In this document: piece after piece, positions 29,035-38,724 of the stretch
How the letters are laid out: the number at the start of each line of letters is the position of its first letter
How positions within the stretch are numbered: position 1 is the first letter of the stretch
Source of the DNA: Roseovarius sp. S88
Lineage (GTDB): Bacteria; Pseudomonadota; Alphaproteobacteria; Rhodobacterales; Rhodobacteraceae
Assembly (NCBI RefSeq): GCF_037023735.1
Contig: NZ_CP146069.1
Location: 2,707,501-2,771,500, forward strand
Length of the DNA stretch: 64,000 nucleotides
Reading direction: 5' to 3'
Translations under genes and position numbers: made by a program
The notes under the pieces: model-generated
What the model saw: only the letters and a program-made list of their open reading frames with translations
Databases searched by the model: none
What the model was told of the DNA's origin: nothing

Positions 29035-30972
29035 TTACCGATCAGACGCTTTTCCAAACCCAATTTGCTCCAGCAGCGCATCAAATCGTTCCTTTTCCGA
29101 CCGGCTGACCTGGGCGCCGTTGTCGCCCTTGTCATACTCGGTGCGGTCCTCATTCTGGCTTTTCCAAGCCTTGTTGCGCGCTTCCGCAGCTTCACTCAGA
29201 CGCCAGGTGACCGCCTCATCCGCCACGCCAGCCAGATCCTGTTCCGCCTCGGAAATCTCGGCCGCAAGCCCTTGCTCTGTCACGAGTTTGGCCAGGGTTT
29301 CGGTTACTGTCATACGCGCAATATCAATGTCCCCCGGGCGACGCACGGGGGGCACCAAGGCGACATGGGGAAGCGTGAGAAGCTTTTCAACCGCCTCTTC
29401 GCCTAAATCAGCAGTCAGATGGTCAAAAAGTTCCTTTGGCCCATGCGGATCGTAACGAAGCATCGCGCCGCGTATCTGCGACAGGTGCGGCGCCGCACAG
29501 CTTAACCCCTCCAGTGCGGTCTCAAATTCCTCGAAAATCGAAGGTGTGCGAATGAGCGTGGCCAGGATCACTGCTTCACGCAATTCCACCTGATTTTCCT
29601 CGCGAGATGCGGCCAGCAAAGATGACTTGGTGCTGGCACGCACCGGCTCTTGTTTCTTCCAACGGCCCGCACCCCCGCCCTGACGACGCGGATTGAAAAG
29701 CTGCCAGCGCAGGTCCTTGATTGCTTGCCCATAATGGCTGCGGATCGAGGGATCGCGAATGAGTTTGATCTTTTCGCGTAGTGCCTTGTCGAGCGCCGCC
29801 TTGCGTTCGGGGCTGTCGAAGTTTTGCCCTTCGGTCTCGCGGTGCCACAAAAGCTGCACCATCGGAAGCGCCTGATCGAGCAGCTTTTGCACCGCCCCAG
29901 CCCCGTCAGACCGCAAGAGATCATCTGGGTCCTTACCCTCGGGCATTATGGCAAAGCGCAGGGACTTACCGGCCTCCAAGAGCGGCAGCGCAAGGTCAAT
30001 CACCCGGTGCGCCGCGCGCAGACCCGCCGTGTCACCATCCAGCGCGATAATCGGCTCGTCGGCAATACGCCAGAGCATCGCCAGCTGATGCTCGGTCACA
30101 GCCGTGCCCAGAGGGGCGACGCTGGCGCAAAACCCGGCTTGGGCCAGGGCGATGACATCCATGTACCCCTCGGCCACCACCAAAGACTGCCCCTTGCCCG
30201 CTGCCTCACGCGCAGGCCCGTGATTGTAGAGCGTGCGGGATTTGTCAAAAAGCTCGGTCTCGGGGCTGTTGAGGTATTTGGCGTTGTCGTTGGGGTCCAT
30301 CGCGCGGCCACCAAAGGCGATGCAGCGCCCGCGTGGGTCTCGGATCGGATACATGATCCTCCCACGAAACGTGTCATATGGCTTGCCACCCTTCTGACTC
30401 GGCTTGGCCAGACCACAGCCCAGGATCAGATCATCCTCGATGCCCTTCCCCTTCAGCGCGTCCCAAAGCCCTTGCCAGGTGTCGGGCGCAAAGCCGATCT
30501 CGAACCGCTCTTGCGCGGCCTCATCCAGCCCCCGGCCCGCAAGATAATCTCGCGCCGCCGCCCCTGCGCCAGCTTTCAGCATCAGCCGAAAGTGGCGCAC
30601 AGCGGCCTCCATGACCTCGGCGAGCTGCGTGCGCCGGTCGGCCTTTTCCTGCGCTTGCGGATCCCGCTCGGGCATTTGCATCCCCGCCTCTCCGGCCAGA
30701 ATGCGCACCGCTTCCATGAACTCGACATTCTCAGTCTCGCGCACGAACGAAATCGCATCACCTTTGGCATGGCAGCCAAAGCAATAATAATAGCCCTTGC
30801 GATCATCGACGTGAAAGCTGGCGGTTTTTTCCTGATGGAAGGGGCACGGTGCCCACATATCGCCCTTGCCCTGATTGGACTTGCGCGTGTCCCACATGAC
30901 CTTGCGGCCCACGACCTGCACGATCGACGTGCGGGTGCGCAACTCATCAAGGAATCCGGGTGGCAGGCTCAT
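29035..30972 (-). CDS. dnaG: DNA primase
   Basis: A 645-residue primase that makes RNA primers at the replication fork. The CHC2 zinc finger is complete (CPFHQEKTASFHV ... YYYCFGCHAKGD, residues about 43-72). The RNA-polymerase core includes the RGRIMYPIRDPRGRCIAFGG region, and the TOPRIM motifs are VVAEGYMDVIAL (Glu near 271) and IALDGDTAGL. The C-terminal part (about 440-645) is the helicase-binding domain. It is directly upstream of rpoD. Confidence 0.97.
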   Translation of the reverse strand: MSLPPGFLDELRTRTSIVQVVGRKVMWDTRKSNQGKGDMWAPCPFHQEKTASFHVDDRKGYYYCFGCHAKGDAISFVRETENVEFMEAVRILAGEAGMQMPERDPQAQEKADRRTQLAEVMEAAVRHFRLMLKAGAGAAARDYLAGRGLDEAAQERFEIGFAPDTWQGLWDALKGKGIEDDLILGCGLAKPSQKGGKPYDTFRGRIMYPIRDPRGRCIAFGGRAMDPNDNAKYLNSPETELFDKSRTLYNHGPAREAAGKGQSLVVAEGYMDVIALAQAGFCASVAPLGTAVTEHQLAMLWRIADEPIIALDGDTAGLRAAHRVIDLALPLLEAGKSLRFAIMPEGKDPDDLLRSDGAGAVQKLLDQALPMVQLLWHRETEGQNFDSPERKAALDKALREKIKLIRDPSIRSHYGQAIKDLRWQLFNPRRQGGGAGRWKKQEPVRASTKSSLLAASREENQVELREAVILATLIRTPSIFEEFETALEGLSCAAPHLSQIRGAMLRYDPHGPKELFDHLTADLGEEAVEKLLTLPHVALVPPVRRPGDIDIARMTVTETLAKLVTEQGLAAEISEAEQDLAGVADEAVTWRLSEAAEARNKAWKSQNEDRTEYDKGDNGAQVSRSEKERFDALLEQIGFGKASDR

Positions 30973-31027
30973 GGACTATATATGCGGCAAGACTGGCCGC
31001 TCGCCAAGGCGCATCCGCAGAGTATTC

Positions 31028-31360
31028 TCAGGGATCGTAGCCCAAACAGCTTTTCTCGTAAGTCGCGCCGATGGTTTTGTCGGCGCCATCTTCGGCAATC
31101 ACCTCTGCCTCTAACGTGTACACCCAATCCACCAATGGTCCGACAGTGGGTTGATATTTCTCCGCCACGGCTGAGTCGCCCGTCATGAACCCGTCTTTGA
31201 CGGCGTTGACATCTGCTCCGCCAGCACGTTCAGCGACAGCCTGCGACACGATTCCGGCCGTCACAGAGCAGGTTTCTTTTTGTTTTTCGTCACTTGCCAA
31301 TGCAGGGCTTATCGCGCCGATAAGCACCCCCGCGCCGAGCGCGATTGCGATACGTGGCAT
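31028..31360 (-). CDS. Small periplasmic protein of unknown function
   Basis: A 110-residue protein with a Sec signal peptide (MPRIAIALGAGVLIGAISPALA, cleavage about residue 22). The mature 88 residues hold two Cys (ETCSVTAGIV and the C-terminal KSCLGYDP), which could form a disulfide. Related small exported proteins are common in Rhodobacteraceae, but no function is recognised. It lies 55 bases upstream of dnaG on the same strand. Confidence 0.65.
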   Translation of the reverse strand: MPRIAIALGAGVLIGAISPALASDEKQKETCSVTAGIVSQAVAERAGGADVNAVKDGFMTGDSAVAEKYQPTVGPLVDWVYTLEAEVIAEDGADKTIGATYEKSCLGYDP

Positions 31361-31403
31361 ATTACTGGTCCCTCACGCCTCATTTTTTGCGACTTTGGCA
31401 GGC

Positions 31404-31952
31404 TCAGCCACGCGCCGCAACCCCTTCCATCGCGTCAGTGATCTCATGCAGCGCTGTGCGGGCAAAGGCGCGGAAGATCATCAGCTGGAACTCGGTCTCA
31501 GACATCCGGGTAAGCGAGCTCATCATATGCGCCACTTCCGTGCGGGCCGTGCTGTTGATCGGGAATTGCCTCAGCCGCGTGTCGATCGGGCAAAGCCGCG
31601 CCAGCACCTCTTCAATTCCCTCGCCGCGCAGCGAAAGCACCGCCCAGGCATCCGACTGATCCGTCAACGCGGCCTCCTTAGCCAGTGCCGGGTCCGGTTC
31701 CACCCCGATCAAAAGCGCCATGTCGCGTCCGAACCAAAGGCAACTCGCCTTTTTGCCCGGCAATAACATGTTTGGCTTGGGAAAGGTGATCCCATGTGCC
31801 TTTTTCAACAAATCGGACACAGCTTTCTGTCGACCCGGATAAGGCGCAACCGAGGTAACTGCCCCAAGGTCGGTCACCTCTTGCACCACCATCGTGCCCA
31901 CCTCGACGGGCGTCGCGCCCTGCAAGTGCGTTGTCGGCTCAAGCTTAACCAC
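31404..31952 (-). CDS. soxG: Sarcosine oxidase, gamma subunit
   Basis: A 182-residue gamma subunit of heterotetrameric sarcosine oxidase, a structural and folate-domain-like partner of the alpha subunit. GTG at 31952 is chosen as start because GGGAGGG lies about 8 bases upstream and the overlap with soxA is 8 bases; a Met in the same frame at 31973 would overlap further. Motifs FGRDMALLIGVEPD, AWAVLSLRGEGIEEVLARL and MIFRAFARTALHEI are typical. Last gene of soxBDAG. Confidence 0.88.
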   Translation of the reverse strand: MVKLEPTTHLQGATPVEVGTMVVQEVTDLGAVTSVAPYPGRQKAVSDLLKKAHGITFPKPNMLLPGKKASCLWFGRDMALLIGVEPDPALAKEAALTDQSDAWAVLSLRGEGIEEVLARLCPIDTRLRQFPINSTARTEVAHMMSSLTRMSETEFQLMIFRAFARTALHEITDAMEGVAARG

Positions 31953-34875
31953 GCATCCGCCCTCCCTTGGCATCGAACTGCACCGGGTCCACCACCTCGC
32001 AGAGCGTCGAGACGCCGTTGAGATGCTCGACCATGCGCACCTGTTCCCCAAGCCGCGCGCGACCATTTTTCAAGAAACCCAGCCCGATCATGTGCCCAAG
32101 CTCTGGGGAAAACCCAACTGAGGTGATGTAGCCCTGATCGTTTTCGCTCTGCGCCTCAGCGTCAGGGTTAAAGAGATGTGCGCCCGAAAGGAGTTGCTTG
32201 ACCGTGCCGATGGACTTCAGCCCGACCATCTGCTCACGCGCCTCATCCATCAATCCGGGACGGGCGGCCATCGTTTTGCCGATGAAATCCTTCTTGCGAC
32301 TCATCATCCCCTGCATGCCAATATCAAACGCGGTCACGCGACCATGAATCTCGGCGTGGGTAACAAACCCTTTCTCAATGCGCATAACATTGAGGGCTTC
32401 CATCCCGTATGGACCGCCATCCAGCGTCTCGGCACGAGACAGAAGCGCATCAAAGAGCGCCGCCCCGTAGCGAGTGGGCACAGCCAGTTCATACGCCAGC
32501 TCACCGGAAAACGAGATACGGAAGAGCCGCGCAGGTATATCCCCGATTGAGACATGTCCGCAGGCCATAAAGGGCCAAGTGGTATCATCGAGCTTCTGCC
32601 CCAGCATGTCTTCCAGCAATGCACGTGATTTGGGCCCCGCTACGGCGAACTGCGCCCATTGCTCCGTCACGGACACAAAGCGCACTGCCATTTTGGCACA
32701 AAACGCCTGTTGAACGAAGTCGAGATGCCGCATCACCTGCCCCGCCGCGGCCGTAGTGGTTGTGACCAGGAAGTGTTCCGGCCCCAGACGTGCGCAGGTG
32801 CCGTCATCCATGACATGCCCGTCTTCGCGCAGCATGAGGCCATATTTCACCCGGCCCTCTTTCAGCGTTGACATCATGCCGGTGTAGACAAAATCAAGAA
32901 ACGCTCCGGCGTCCGGCCCCTGCACGTCGATCTTGCCCAGCGTTGAGACATCGCAAATACCGACCGCGTCGCGGACCATCCGCACCTCGCGGTCACAAGA
33001 CTGTCGCCAATGTTCTTCACCAGCCCGCGGAAAATAGCTGGGCCGATACCACAACCCGGCTTCGATCATCGGCGCGCCGAGTGCGATAGTGCGGTCATGT
33101 GAGGTGGTGAACCGCTCGGGCGCAAAGCTTTTACCCTGTCCGCCCGCGCCTAATGCGGCGATAGGCACGGGGATGAAAGGCGGGCGGTAAGTGGTTGTGC
33201 CTGTTTCAGGAATCCCCTGCCCCGTTGCATCCGCCAGAACAGCCAGCGCCGCGATGTTGGAGTTCTTGCCCTGATCCGGGGCCATGCCCTGTGTGGTGTA
33301 GCGTTTCATATGCTCGACGGAACGGAAATTCTCAATCGCAGCCTGTTTCACATCCTTGACCGTCACATCATTCTGAAAGTCCAGCCAGGCGCGGCCCTTG
33401 CCCGGCACAGACCACAGCGGTGTAATCTCATAGGCGCCATCCTTAGCTTTGGGCAGTTTGGCCTTCGCACGCTTGATCCCAAGATCATCAAGAACAGCCT
33501 GCGCCGCTTCCACCCCGCTTTGCAGACAGCCCGCAGTCGAAAAAATGCCTTTCGCCGCCCCTGCCACTGTCATGCTGGGAATGGCCCCCTCAACCGGGAC
33601 AAAGGCCGCGATGCGCTCGTCCCAAACTGGACGCCCGCCCATGTGACAGCTGAGATGCACAGACGGGTTCCAGCCGCCGGACATGGCCAGACAATCGGTC
33701 TGTATTTTCTCGACCTCACCGTCTTGCTCTATGGTGATGGCCTCAAGCGCACGACGGCCTTCAGCATTGCTGACCTGCGCGCCGGGGTAAAATGGGAGGC
33801 CAAGATTGCACACCGCATCCGGCCGCACGTCGATCAGAGCTGCCACATGCACGCCCTTTGCCTGCAAATCTGCCACGGTCCGATGGCCCGCATCAGAATT
33901 GGCAAAGACCGCCACACGCTGACCCGGGCTGACCCGCCAGCGATTGACATAGGCACGCAGCGCACCTGCCATCATGATCCCGGGGCGGTCGTTGTTTGGG
34001 AACGCGATGGGCCGCTCAATCGCACCGGCCGCCAAAATCGCACGCTTGGCCACGATCCGCCAGAACGTCGCCTTTGGTGCTCCGGATCGTGCGGCCACCT
34101 CGGGGGCCATGCGTTCCAACGCGCCATAAGTGCCCTGATCATAGGCGCCGACCACGGCGGTGCGCGTCATCACGCGAACGTTTGGCATCTCTGACAGGCG
34201 CTTAAAAATCATTTCTGCCCAGAGGTTTCCCGGTTGACCTTCAACCTCCTCCCGTTCGGCGTTGAGCCGCCCGCCCACACGCATGTCTTCCTCCGTCAGG
34301 ATCACATCCGCCCCGGCCTCTGCTGCAGTCAACGCTACCATAAGCCCCGCAGGTCCAGCCCCGATGATCAGAAGGTCGCAGAACGCATGGGCCTTGTCAT
34401 ACTTCTGCCGCGCCGCCTCTGGGCTGAGCGTGCCCAGACCCGCCGCGCGACGGATTACTGGCTCATAGAGTTTTTCCCATAAAGCTTTGGGCCACATGAA
34501 GGTCTTGTAGTAAAATCCCGCGCCCAGAAAGGGGGCAAAGAGGTCATTGACCGACATCACATCGAAATCCACGCTGGGCCAGCAATTCTGGCTGTACGCT
34601 TCCAGCCCCTCTGACAGTTCCACCATGGTAGCGCGCGCATTAGGCTCTTGCCCCGCACCGCGCCCCAATGTGACCAGCGCGTTGGGTTCCTCGCTACCAG
34701 CAGTGAAGATGCCACGCGGGCGGTGATATTTAAAAGACCGCGCCACAACCTTGATATCATTGGCTAAAAGCGCTGAGGCCAGCGTATCTCCGGAAAACCC
34801 GAGATACCGCCGTCCGTCATAGGAAAATCCAATCCGCCGGCTGCGATCAAGGAGGCCCGCCCCGTCCAACCTCAT
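31945..34875 (-). CDS. soxA: Sarcosine oxidase, alpha subunit
   Basis: A 976-residue alpha subunit. A 2Fe-2S-ferredoxin-like N-terminal domain (2Fe-2S-free in this family) is followed by an NAD-binding Rossmann region (LLIIGAGPAGLMVALTAAEAG, about residues 168-190) and the C-terminal aminomethyltransferase/folate-binding domain (about 600-976: CDVSTLGKIDVQGPDAG, YGLMLREDGHVMDDGT, GPYGMEALNVMRIEKGF). Together with SoxB, D and G it oxidatively demethylates sarcosine to glycine, passing formaldehyde to tetrahydrofolate. Overlaps soxD by 4 bases at the start and soxG by 8 at the end. Confidence 0.96.
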   Translation of the reverse strand: MRLDGAGLLDRSRRIGFSYDGRRYLGFSGDTLASALLANDIKVVARSFKYHRPRGIFTAGSEEPNALVTLGRGAGQEPNARATMVELSEGLEAYSQNCWPSVDFDVMSVNDLFAPFLGAGFYYKTFMWPKALWEKLYEPVIRRAAGLGTLSPEAARQKYDKAHAFCDLLIIGAGPAGLMVALTAAEAGADVILTEEDMRVGGRLNAEREEVEGQPGNLWAEMIFKRLSEMPNVRVMTRTAVVGAYDQGTYGALERMAPEVAARSGAPKATFWRIVAKRAILAAGAIERPIAFPNNDRPGIMMAGALRAYVNRWRVSPGQRVAVFANSDAGHRTVADLQAKGVHVAALIDVRPDAVCNLGLPFYPGAQVSNAEGRRALEAITIEQDGEVEKIQTDCLAMSGGWNPSVHLSCHMGGRPVWDERIAAFVPVEGAIPSMTVAGAAKGIFSTAGCLQSGVEAAQAVLDDLGIKRAKAKLPKAKDGAYEITPLWSVPGKGRAWLDFQNDVTVKDVKQAAIENFRSVEHMKRYTTQGMAPDQGKNSNIAALAVLADATGQGIPETGTTTYRPPFIPVPIAALGAGGQGKSFAPERFTTSHDRTIALGAPMIEAGLWYRPSYFPRAGEEHWRQSCDREVRMVRDAVGICDVSTLGKIDVQGPDAGAFLDFVYTGMMSTLKEGRVKYGLMLREDGHVMDDGTCARLGPEHFLVTTTTAAAGQVMRHLDFVQQAFCAKMAVRFVSVTEQWAQFAVAGPKSRALLEDMLGQKLDDTTWPFMACGHVSIGDIPARLFRISFSGELAYELAVPTRYGAALFDALLSRAETLDGGPYGMEALNVMRIEKGFVTHAEIHGRVTAFDIGMQGMMSRKKDFIGKTMAARPGLMDEAREQMVGLKSIGTVKQLLSGAHLFNPDAEAQSENDQGYITSVGFSPELGHMIGLGFLKNGRARLGEQVRMVEHLNGVSTLCEVVDPVQFDAKGGRMRG

Positions 34876-35132
34876 GACGTATCCTCTGCCAGTTGCGTTG
34901 CGATCACCTCATGCGTGGCGGTGTTGCGCGTGACCACAACCCACGCGCCACATCCCATCTCGTGATACCACAAGTCGCGCGTCTCACCGCAGGGGTTGTC
35001 GCGATTGTGGACATAATCATCCCACGCCTCTGCTCCGGCATCCTCTGCCGGTCGATCCAAGGCCAGCGCGTGACCAGAGTAATAGAATTCTCGGCGGTCA
35101 CGCTCTCCGCAGATAGGGCATGTGATCCTCAT
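34872..35132 (-). CDS. soxD: Sarcosine oxidase, delta subunit
   Basis: An 86-residue delta subunit with the characteristic zinc site: CPICGERDRREF at the N-terminus, then a His (WYHEMGCGAW) and a further Cys. The Met at 35132 gives the standard MRITCPICG start; the frame extends 15 codons upstream without similarity. It lies 50 bases after soxB and overlaps soxA by 4. Confidence 0.93.
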   Translation of the reverse strand: MRITCPICGERDRREFYYSGHALALDRPAEDAGAEAWDDYVHNRDNPCGETRDLWYHEMGCGAWVVVTRNTATHEVIATQLAEDTS

Positions 35133-35182
35133 CTCACAACCCCCTGCTTCTTCTGGGAAAACCACACGAACATACAAACGCT

Positions 35183-36436
35183 CTAATGCAAGTTATGCTG
35201 TGCACCGGTGCCCTCCTCGTCCATCAGACCATAGCCTGTCCGGAACCGATCCAGCCGCAACCGCGCGGCGGCTTTATGCGGGGTGCCCGTCGCCACCAGA
35301 TGTGCCATGCAGTGCCCGGATGCCGGAACCGCCTTGAACCCGCCGTAGCACCAGCCGCAATTGAGGTAGAGCCCGTCGATATGGGTCTTATCGATGATGG
35401 GGGAGCCATCAGGGCTCATATCCATGATCCCGCCCCAGCTGCGCAGCACCTTGGCCTGTCCGATCATCGGCATAAGCGTCATGCCCGCTTCCATTACATG
35501 CTCCACCAAAGGCAGGTTACCGCGTGCGGCATAAGAGGCGTACATGTCCAAATCCCCACCAAAGACCAGCCCGCCCTTGTCCGACTGGCTGATATAGAAA
35601 TGCCCCATGCCAAAACTGATGACATGGTCAATACAGGGCTTCAGCCCTTCAGTGACAAAGGCTTGCAACACGTGGCTTTCAATCGGCAGGCGCATCCCGG
35701 CCATGGCGGCGGTCTGGCTGGAGCGTCCGGCGGTGATCATAGCGACTTTCTTGGCGCGAATGGCACCCCGCGAGGTTTGAACGCCCGTCACTTTGCCGTA
35801 TTCCACGTCAATGCCGGTGACTTCGCAATTCTGGATCAAGTCCACGCCCCGGTCACTCGCCCCGCGCGCATAGCCCCAGGCCACGGCGTCATGCCGCGCC
35901 GTGCCCGCGCGCCGCTGCAGCAAACCACCGTAGATCGGAAACCGCGCCTGATCATAGTCGAGATAAGGTACCATGCGTCTCAACTGCGCCACGCTCAGAA
36001 GCTCCGCATCATCGCCCTGATTGCGCATCGCATTGCCCCGCCGGATGGCGGTATCGCGCTGTCCATCGGAATGGAACAGCACAATCTGGCCCCTCTGCGA
36101 GTGCATCACATTGTAATTCAGGTCCTCTTCGAGCCCCTCCCAGAGCTTTAAGGAATGGCTGTAGAATTCTGAATTTCCTGGAAGAAAGTAATTCGCACGC
36201 ACAATCGTCGTGTTCCGTCCGACATTCCCGCCCCCCAGATACCCTTTCTCCAGCACGGCCACGTTGGTGATCCCGTGTTCCTTGGCCAAATAGTACGCCG
36301 TCGACAATCCATGCCCACCGCCGCCGATTATCACCACGTCATAGGCATCCTTGGGGCTGGGATCGCGCCAATGCGCTGACCAGCCTTTGTTGCCGGTCAG
36401 CCCTTCTTTGATCACACGCAGCCCCGAAAACCGCAT
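35183..36436 (-). CDS. soxB: Sarcosine oxidase, beta subunit
   Basis: A 417-residue FAD/FMN-binding beta subunit that carries the sarcosine oxidation site. The dinucleotide-binding motif DVVIIGGGGHGLSTAYYLA is near residues 31-50, and the C-terminal LYLNCGWCYGGFKAVPASG segment is diagnostic. The start at 36436 is fixed by AAGGAGAA immediately upstream and by the usual MRFSGL N-terminus. First gene of soxBDAG; the upstream leader carries a nested repeat (36450-36563). The operon points to growth on glycine betaine, choline or creatine breakdown products. Confidence 0.96.
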   Translation of the reverse strand: MRFSGLRVIKEGLTGNKGWSAHWRDPSPKDAYDVVIIGGGGHGLSTAYYLAKEHGITNVAVLEKGYLGGGNVGRNTTIVRANYFLPGNSEFYSHSLKLWEGLEEDLNYNVMHSQRGQIVLFHSDGQRDTAIRRGNAMRNQGDDAELLSVAQLRRMVPYLDYDQARFPIYGGLLQRRAGTARHDAVAWGYARGASDRGVDLIQNCEVTGIDVEYGKVTGVQTSRGAIRAKKVAMITAGRSSQTAAMAGMRLPIESHVLQAFVTEGLKPCIDHVISFGMGHFYISQSDKGGLVFGGDLDMYASYAARGNLPLVEHVMEAGMTLMPMIGQAKVLRSWGGIMDMSPDGSPIIDKTHIDGLYLNCGWCYGGFKAVPASGHCMAHLVATGTPHKAAARLRLDRFRTGYGLMDEEGTGAQHNLH

Positions 36437-36449
36437 CACATTCTCCTTT

Positions 36450-36563
36450 AAAGCGTTTCGCGATGAACCTGAATCACAGATGATCGCGAAACGCAGCGCA
36501 ACACTCAATCGTTGCACGCGTTTCGCCTTTCGCTGATGTCTCAGGTTAAAGGCGAAACGCTTT
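36450..36563. repeat. Nested REP-like inverted repeats upstream of soxB
   Basis: Two stem-loops stand side by side: GCGTTTCGCGAT (36453-36464) with ATCGCGAAACGC (36483-36494), and GCGTTTCGCCTTT (36518-36530) with AAAGGCGAAACGC (36548-36560). The outer ends are also inverted copies of each other: AAAGCGTTTCGC-N4-AACCTGA on the left, and its reverse complement on the right. The unit starts 14 bases before soxB. Such mirrored GCGTTTCG elements look like a dispersed chromosomal repeat, possibly a MITE- or REP-type element. Confidence 0.75.
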
Positions 36564-36667
36564 GGTGCATGGACCGGAGTGAAGCAATTTGCGCAGGCGG
36601 GCGCAATCGGTTGCGGCAATTTCTTGAGCCAAAACCGACACGCGCCGAAGTTCGCAAAGCGTGCAGG

Positions 36668-37282
36668 TTACTTCAAATGATCTGGCCGCGCGGCCTTTCG
36701 TGTTTCAAGCGTGATCACTTCAACAGGCGCGATGGGTGCGCCGTCGGATTGGCGCAAAGGGCTTTTGCGCCCCCGCCCGGTCATGCGCGCCAGCACGGCG
36801 CGACTCAGCGCGGCAGCAAGAATCTTGACCATACCGGATGATTTTTCGGGCGCTCCCATGCCAGGACGGGCGCTCTCGGCGAAGGCATGACATCGCACCT
36901 GCCCCAATACAGTGTCAGCCTCTTCTACCTCCGGCTGGCGAAGCGGTATGCTGACGAAAGGCACGTTGAGGTTGCGTAGGGTGCTGAACATCAAGGTGCC
37001 GCAGCACATTGCATACCAACGATATCCTCCGCGCGGCGACAACTTATATATTTTAAGGTTTTCAACGCCTTGCAGAAACGTCATTCGGTCTGGGGTGCTC
37101 TGCCAGATATCGGATGCACCCACAGGGGCCAGCGTATCCTGGTCAGGATCATTGAGCCGCGCCGCTGTCTGGCAATCCCCGCAATAGCACCTTAGCCGCG
37201 TGCCCGCCGCAAAGGCGGGCACGTGGATTATCGTTTTTGTGGCACCGCAACGGCACGTATGAGAGACGTCACCGGGCACCAC
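36668..37282 (-). CDS. GFA/CENP-V-like zinc-binding protein (DUF6151 type)
   Basis: A 204-residue protein with the zinc-binding Cys pattern of glutathione-dependent formaldehyde-activating (GFA)-like proteins: HTCRCGATK, RLRCYCGDCQTAA and a MCCGTLMF pair. A longer C-terminal part (about 130-204) is basic and lacks motifs. True GFA activity is not established for most of this family. A formaldehyde link is tempting beside sarcosine oxidase, but that is inference. It ends 104 bases before the repeat element and starts 8 bases after the glutamate dehydrogenase stop. Confidence 0.7.
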   Translation of the reverse strand: MVPGDVSHTCRCGATKTIIHVPAFAAGTRLRCYCGDCQTAARLNDPDQDTLAPVGASDIWQSTPDRMTFLQGVENLKIYKLSPRGGYRWYAMCCGTLMFSTLRNLNVPFVSIPLRQPEVEEADTVLGQVRCHAFAESARPGMGAPEKSSGMVKILAAALSRAVLARMTGRGRKSPLRQSDGAPIAPVEVITLETRKAARPDHLK

Positions 37283-37290
37283 ACCAGCGC

Positions 37291-38724
37291 TCAGAGACCG
37301 AGCGCACGATAGCTTGCCGCCACCTTTTCAATGGCCACAAGGTACGCCGCCGTACGTAGGTCGGTCACATCATCCCGCTCATGCCAGACCTCGCGCATCG
37401 ACTGATAGGCCGTGCGCATCGTGTCATCGAGGCCCGAGCGCACAAGCTCAAGCTCCCCTGCGCCGCGCAGGTATTTCTGTTTGAAACCCGGTGTCAGGGT
37501 CCAACCCAGTTCTTTGTCGGCACTCAGTTGTTCAAGCTCATCCACGATCAACTGGTGGCGCGCCTCTTCCTGACGGCGACCCATCCGGCCAAAGCGAATA
37601 TGGCTGAGGTTTTTGACCCATTCAAAGTAAGACACGGTCACGCCCCCAGCATTCGCATACATATCCGGGATAATGACGGTGCCTTTTTCGCGCAGCACAT
37701 CATCGGCACCCGCTGTCACAGGGCCGTTTGCGGCCTCGATGATCAGCGGCGCCTTGATCCGGTCCGCATTGCCCATGTTGATCACGCCCTCAAGTGCCGC
37801 CGGGATCAGAATGTCACAGTCCTGTTCCAACACAGCCGCGCCTTCGGCCTGATGTGCCGCATCGGGAAAGCCCGTCACACCCCCATGTTTCATGATCCAG
37901 TTGCGCACCGCTTCGACGTCGAGACCCTTTTCATTGAACAGCGCGCCGTCGCGCTCGATGATCCCGGTGATGACACAGCCATCTTCCTCTTGCAGGAATT
38001 TCGCGGCGTGATACCCCACATTGCCAAGGCCCTGCACAATCACCCGTTTGCCATCCAACGTGCCGCTCAGCTTGGCCGCCTTGATGTCTTCGGGGTGACG
38101 GAAAAATTCCTGCAACGCATATTGAACGCCGCGCCCCGTGGCCTCGGTCCGGCCCTGAATGCCACCGGCATTGACAGGTTTTCCCGTGACACAAGCCCGG
38201 CTGTTGATATCGGTTGTATTCATGCGCCGATACTGATCCGCGATCCACGCCATCTCGCGCTCGCCCGTGCCCATGTCGGGGGCTGGGACATTTTGCGACG
38301 GGTGAATAAGGTCACGCTTGGCCAGTTCGTAGGCAAACCGGCGTGTGATCAATTCAAGTTCATGATCGTCCCATTCGCGCGGATCAATCCGCAACCCGCC
38401 CTTGGAGCCACCAAAGGGTGCTTCCACCAGAGAACATTTATAGGTCATGAGCGCGGCAAGCGCCTCGACCTCATCCTGGTTCACGCCCATGGCATAGCGA
38501 ATACCGCCCTTGACCGGCTCCATATGTTCCGAATGCACGCTGCGATACCCGGTGAAGGTATGGATTTGTCCACGCAATCGCACGCCAAAACGCACGGTGT
38601 AAGTCGCGTTGCACACGCGAATTTTCTCTTCCAACCCAGGTGGCAAGTCCATCAGCGACACGGCGCGGTTGAACATGAGATCCACACTTTCCCGAAAGCT
38701 TGGTTCTTTTATGGGCGCGTTCAT
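37291..38724 (-). CDS. Glu/Leu/Phe/Val dehydrogenase (glutamate dehydrogenase)
   Basis: A 477-residue amino acid dehydrogenase. Substrate-binding KGGIRYAMGVNQDEVEALA and the catalytic-Lys motif APFGGSKGGLRID (about residue 110) are intact, as is PAPDMGTGEREMAW. The Rossmann motif is VIVQGLGNVGYHAAKFL (about 228-245). The length is slightly above the usual 420-450, with an extra C-terminal helical tail. A strong GGAGGAG precedes the ATG. It interconverts glutamate and 2-oxoglutarate plus ammonium. Cofactor preference not assigned. Confidence 0.93.
   Translation of the reverse strand: MNAPIKEPSFRESVDLMFNRAVSLMDLPPGLEEKIRVCNATYTVRFGVRLRGQIHTFTGYRSVHSEHMEPVKGGIRYAMGVNQDEVEALAALMTYKCSLVEAPFGGSKGGLRIDPREWDDHELELITRRFAYELAKRDLIHPSQNVPAPDMGTGEREMAWIADQYRRMNTTDINSRACVTGKPVNAGGIQGRTEATGRGVQYALQEFFRHPEDIKAAKLSGTLDGKRVIVQGLGNVGYHAAKFLQEEDGCVITGIIERDGALFNEKGLDVEAVRNWIMKHGGVTGFPDAAHQAEGAAVLEQDCDILIPAALEGVINMGNADRIKAPLIIEAANGPVTAGADDVLREKGTVIIPDMYANAGGVTVSYFEWVKNLSHIRFGRMGRRQEEARHQLIVDELEQLSADKELGWTLTPGFKQKYLRGAGELELVRSGLDDTMRTAYQSMREVWHERDDVTDLRTAAYLVAIEKVAASYRALGL

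Noticed and set aside
29824..31188. Long open frame antisense to dnaG
   Set aside because: No motifs, overlaps a certain gene on the other strand across almost its whole length.
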